From Ehretia macrophylla (Eukaryota; Streptophyta; Magnoliopsida; Boraginales; Ehretiaceae): a stretch of DNA of 64,000 nt. Under the pieces are notes generated by a model. That model was not told where the DNA came from and made no database searches. It worked only from the letters and a program-made list of their open reading frames with translations. Both the position numbers and the translations under genes were made by a program. Within the stretch, counting starts at the first letter, position 1; every line of letters starts with the position of its first letter. The stretch is taken from positions 43,694,425 to 43,758,424 of the forward strand of contig CM075771.1 of NCBI GenBank assembly GCA_037974665.1. The letters run 5' to 3'. This document shows positions 60,054-64,000 of this stretch, one piece after another.

Positions 60054-63000
60054 TGTGAGGCCCGACCTCGATTTGCATGTGATACCTCGTTTCGTGTGCC
60101 TAACCTAGATTTGCGTACCTTGACCTAGGTTTAAGAGTCATGTTTCGTTTTGTGTGCCTTGCATTGAATTACGTGCATACATTTAGGGTTGCGTGCATTT
60201 ACTTGAAAAACGTGCATTCATCTTGTAGTGCGTGCCCTACCTCGTAGTGCGTGTCCTAGACCTAAGAAAGCGTGCCCTCACGCTAATCAAGAAAGTATCT
60301 TACACGAAGCACTAGGTCATTATTTAATCCTACAAATCCCACTAACTAATATTAAATTACTAATTCAACCCACTAGAAGACGAAATTGCACCAAAAGCTA
60401 TACATTCTTATTCTTTATTCCTTATTCTTTTGCACTTTCCAAACACACAATTAAATAATGATCAAAAGATGACAAAAAATCAGATTTTTACATGCCTTGG
60501 CCGACCACCTTGTGTGCTTTGTGCTTGCTTTGCATAATTCAAATTATTCCCCAAACATTCTATGACAATGTAATGACACAAAGCAATAAAAAATTAGCTC
60601 AAAAGCCTCCTCAAAGCTCCCAATCTCGACATAAGCTCCTTGCCCATGCTAGGTGATTCAAAAATCATGCTTCTTGAAGACACAAATCTGAAATTTGTAT
60701 GCCCAAGGCCGACACATGCTTCAACATTTTCAAAAGCATTCATTTTTCCTTCATTTCTCTCAATTCCTCTCATTCTTCTCTCTCCCTTTCATTCTTCTCT
60801 CTCTCTCTCTCGGCCCTAGCTGAATATTGTAGACTCCATAGCTCATCTTCATCACTCCATGGTTCATCAAGGCAAGCAAGAAGCTAGGGAGCTCGACTAA
60901 GCAAGCTATGTTGAAAGAAACACACATGCAAGCTCTTTGAATCTCCATTTCGGCTTAGGTGAGTTTGCTAGCTTCAATTTCTTTTCTTCTTGTTCTAACC
61001 ATATGCACCTACTAAGAACTTGGTTACTAAGCTAGGAAATTTGAGAAAAATCGAGTTGTGTCTCGGCTAAGCAAGGAAAAATATCAACTTTGTGCTTCAT
61101 CAAGAGTTTTGTGTATCTTCTTGTTGTTTTGCTAAGGTGAGGGCTAAAACTTCTTGAAAATCTTTTAAAAAAAACCACATGCATGCCCTTAAATGTCTAT
61201 ATTTACTTCTGTACTTGAGATATATGTGTGTCCATGAGCTTTTATAAACATGCATGGCAATATTCTTGGCTAGAATGTGATGATAGATGAAATCGGGTAT
61301 GTGACAGCTTTCTATCTTGTTGGTGCGAGGTGATTTTGGCTAGGTACATGATATTGAAAATGTGTGAAAATTGGTAGATAACTAGTTTTGCCAGTTCTGA
61401 ACATTTTTCACAGAAATAGGCCAAAGCTAATTTTGACTCTAATGTCCTCAAAATGGAAAATCACTAAAATGTGTCAAAATCTGGAAAGTCTGGAAAAATG
61501 AAGCAGGTTTTGGCAGATTCACTGACCTAGTAGGACGAACCAGTTTTGACTTAGTAAATGACATCAAAAATGTGTTAGATTTGGTGTGCTGCTATATTTT
61601 TCAGTTCTAGGAATTTTTGTCAGAAATGGACTAAGGCTAAATCTGACCCTAAGGCCCTCAAAAACGACAAGTATTGAAATGTGTGCAAATTTGGACAGTT
61701 TTGTGCAGTCTCACTATTTTGGCTATAACTATTGAACCCGAACTCCAAATGATGCAAGGTTTGTTTCTGAATTTAGTTCACTTAGTAAGCTTTAATTTGA
61801 CATCTTATTCACTAGAATTGGAGATGTTTTTCTTGTCTTAATGATTGTGAGAAGACAGTCCATTGCAGTGAGGGTTTCACCTATTGATATGCTTAGAATA
61901 ATTAATGTAGCTTCCGTTGTTGTATTAAATGCTTGGGATTGTGGCATTTGGATGTTGTGTGGACTGTTTTGAATGCTTGAGGGTGTTGGAATTAATCAAT
62001 GCATGGCTTGAGCTTAATTACGAGATGACTTGGGATTTAATCGCACGGGTAAACACGAATTGAAACCCTAGTAACTAGGTAAACTCGCTAAGTGTTGATC
62101 TTATGGATATTTTGTTTGATCATGTGTTTAGTAGGCTGCCCGTAGTTGCCCTTATAGCCCTAAATATGATTTCGATGATTACATGTTGATAAGTAGGCAT
62201 TTCTTGCACTCGATCCCACGTAGATGTCGTTGCATGATGAATAATCTTATTATTTGATTACGTGAACTTTGAAATGAGTTATATGACTTGATTTACGTGC
62301 ATTACATGGCTGCCCGTTTAATGTTCATATAACTCCATGTGCCTTTCAAGTGAAATTACTTGTCTTATCGTGCCTTGCGTGTTTAACTGTCAATGTGCAA
62401 TTTTATGACTGCTCAGAGGCAACCTACTTTGTTTTCCTCCAAATGTGATATATTAAATGTCATAAATGTGCATTGCATACAAGGTTGCAACCTTTCATTT
62501 TGGCGTGGTAGCGTTCACGCACACCGGGCGGCATCGAGCTTGCCGGTGCAACCGTGACTACTATTGTCCAATTCCCTCTCTTGCTTGAGGGCTAGATTTC
62601 CTCAGGGAGTTGGGTCGTAGGATTTCGGGGTACATCCGGAGTACACCCATTTGGCATGATAAAGGGATGAATTGAAGTCGGCTGCAACAACTGATACTGG
62701 AATTGAACTGAGAGCAAAAGCTCACCGTATCCTTTTCACTATGTGCATAAGTACTCTCGATTAGTTCCTAGAGGACCTCGGGGAGGAAATACGGGTAATT
62801 GCGTTCTTTTACTCTTATATTACATTATGTACTTGCTTGTGCTACATGTCATGCTTGCAAAAAGGGTTTTCATAAGTTGAACCGGAAAATGAGTTTCAAA
62901 ACTTATTTCTCGTTCCCCCTCGCTGAGTTCATAAGGACTCACCCTCTTTTATCATCTTAGGTGAAGAAGACTAGGAATAGGTACCCAAAGACGACGTGCC

Positions 63001-63643
63001 TAATGATGATTCCTTGGAATGATTGCTTGTCCTATGTGCCTTGCTTGACCATTTCGTGAACAATATGTTGCTTGAAGACTATTTCTTATTTTGCTTGTTG
63101 TCGTATTGTAAACGACCCCCGTTGTAATTTGGGGTCTAATTTTGGCTTGTACTGATAATAACTAGATAGACACTACTATGGTCGTTTTTGCTATCGTTAT
63201 TGGCTAGTACCTAACATAGGATTATGAAGTATCAGGTAAGGATTAAGTAAAATGAACCTATCCAATCTTAAACAGGCACTAATTGTTAAGCTAAGATCAA
63301 CATGTACTTTTGTAACGAGGATTAACAAACAAATGAGACATAGTATCATGCTAGGTTATTAATCAACGAGACTTTGAGATAACTAGTACGCGTTTCAATT
63401 GATGTTAAATAGTAATCTTAGTTGGAAATGAAGTTGAGATTGGAAATTTTGAGGCGTTTAGAAAATTAGGTCAAACTAAAGAGCCTAATTACAGCCGTTA
63501 TGCTGCCAGTTTTCCAGAAAATTGCGGAGTTTAGTCTAAAACGTCAAGTGTTAAACTTTCATGAACGGTTAAGTACGTGATATGACTTGAATGTTTAGAT
63601 CACACCCTAGTATAACCTTTATAGGCCGGGTTGGGGCATGACA
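60054..63643 (+). mobile_element. Solo LTR F, same chromovirus family (fossil)
   Basis: 3590 bp, TGTGAGGCCCGACC...GGTTGGGGCATGACA, flanked by CGCAG (60049-60053) and CGCAA (63644-63648), a duplication with one difference. It has the CT tract (about 60740-60811), the palindrome (62481-62494) and the stem-loop (about 63114-63136). It shares the segment GAAGCTAGGGAGCTCGACTA and other private phrases with solo LTR B, its nearest relative here. No coding interior remains. Confidence 0.93.
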
Positions 63644-64000
63644 CGCAACCTAGTAGGCGTGCTGCTCCCGTCGTAGAGCTCTTGGAGAGTTTTCCAACGG
63701 TATGCTGTGCGCCGCATAACTCCTTACGAATTAAAAGTTATGGGCACCGGAGTGACAGATACTTAGTCACAAGCCCCACTCTCTCGGTTTGATGGCCCAG
63801 CCTCTACGTGAAGTGAAGTTGTGTTACCCAAGGAGTCGTGGTATTCGGTAATAAAAATATGTTGGATTAGCTTGTTGTCCTTTTCGTGGCTCACGACGTA
63901 CGATTCGGGATGGAAAAACAGCGCAAAAGAAGAAAAGTGTCCCAAAACTGATGAAAACGTTCGATTTTGGGCTCCAAAAATAGGCGCAACCGATCAGGCT
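63644..64000 (+). repeat. Satellite block 7 (window edge)
   Basis: Completes the X monomer broken at 60053 (CCTAGTAGGCGTGCTGCTCC, CTTGGAGAG, TTACGAATT). The Y monomer follows (AAAATATGTTGGATTAGC near 63855), in the same X-Y order as at 31.4, 32.5, 37.2 and 39.6 kb. The array runs on past the window. Confidence 0.95.

Noticed and set aside
1-64000. Dozens of 60-118 codon open frames in satellite monomers (for example 309-623, 15582-15890 and 24254-24562, minus strand) read as a gene family
   Set aside because: They are the same monomer read in different frames. Frames end at each monomer, several frames overlap on both strands, and no promoter, intron or known domain is seen.
1-64000. Ribosomal DNA spacer or tandem tRNA array
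   Set aside because: No rRNA or tRNA gene structure is visible. The only tRNA-related sequence is the 12-bp primer site at 49146.
1-64000. CRISPR-like or bacterial repeat array
   Set aside because: The repeats are directly adjacent 341-bp units without spacers, and the inserted element is a plant-type retrotransposon.

Overview
The window is repeat-rich plant heterochromatin with no host gene that I can support. The lineage is inferred from three things: a Ty3/gypsy chromovirus primed by plant initiator tRNA-Met, very long LTRs typical of the Tekay/Del group, and a long satellite array. The species cannot be told from the sequence.

About 34 kb is one tandem satellite with a monomer near 341 bp (roughly 100 copies). 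All copies run head to tail in the same direction. The satellite lies in seven blocks: 1-2123, 5234-5808, 9402-16845, 20432-26515, 30650-45554, 57509-60053 and 63644-64000. The other 30 kb is six insertions of a single LTR-retrotransposon family. Five are solo LTRs: 2124-5233 (minus), 5809-9401 (plus), 16846-20431 (plus), 26516-30649 (minus) and 60054-63643 (plus). One is a full-length but decayed element at 45555-57508 (plus), with two 3.57-kb LTRs, a tRNA-Met primer site, gag, protease, reverse transcriptase, RNase H, integrase with a C-terminal chromodomain, and a polypurine tract. Each insertion is bounded by TG...CA-type ends (one start reads TA) and a 5-bp target-site duplication. The satellite register resumes on the far side each time.

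The satellite is not homogeneous. From about 25.9 kb rightwards, recognisable monomer subtypes recur in a fixed order (called here M4, M5, Z, X, Y) in six partial copies. This looks like a higher-order repeat with a variable number of Z monomers. Left of about 25 kb a different subtype (G) recurs. Every monomer carries about seven A/T tracts spaced near 10.4 bp (a predicted curved segment), and most carry a 15-bp dyad, AGCTCTCGGAGAGCT. The six retrotransposon insertions fall at only four places in the monomer. Two of those places were hit twice, each time in opposite orientations.

Taken together, the window looks like a satellite array, possibly centromeric or pericentromeric, that has been colonised repeatedly by a chromodomain-bearing retrotransposon and purged by LTR-LTR recombination (five solo LTRs to one full copy). 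The most unusual points are the repeated use of the same integration sites, the phased A-tracts beside one of them, and higher-order structure that reads through the insertions. All percentages and ages are estimates by eye.
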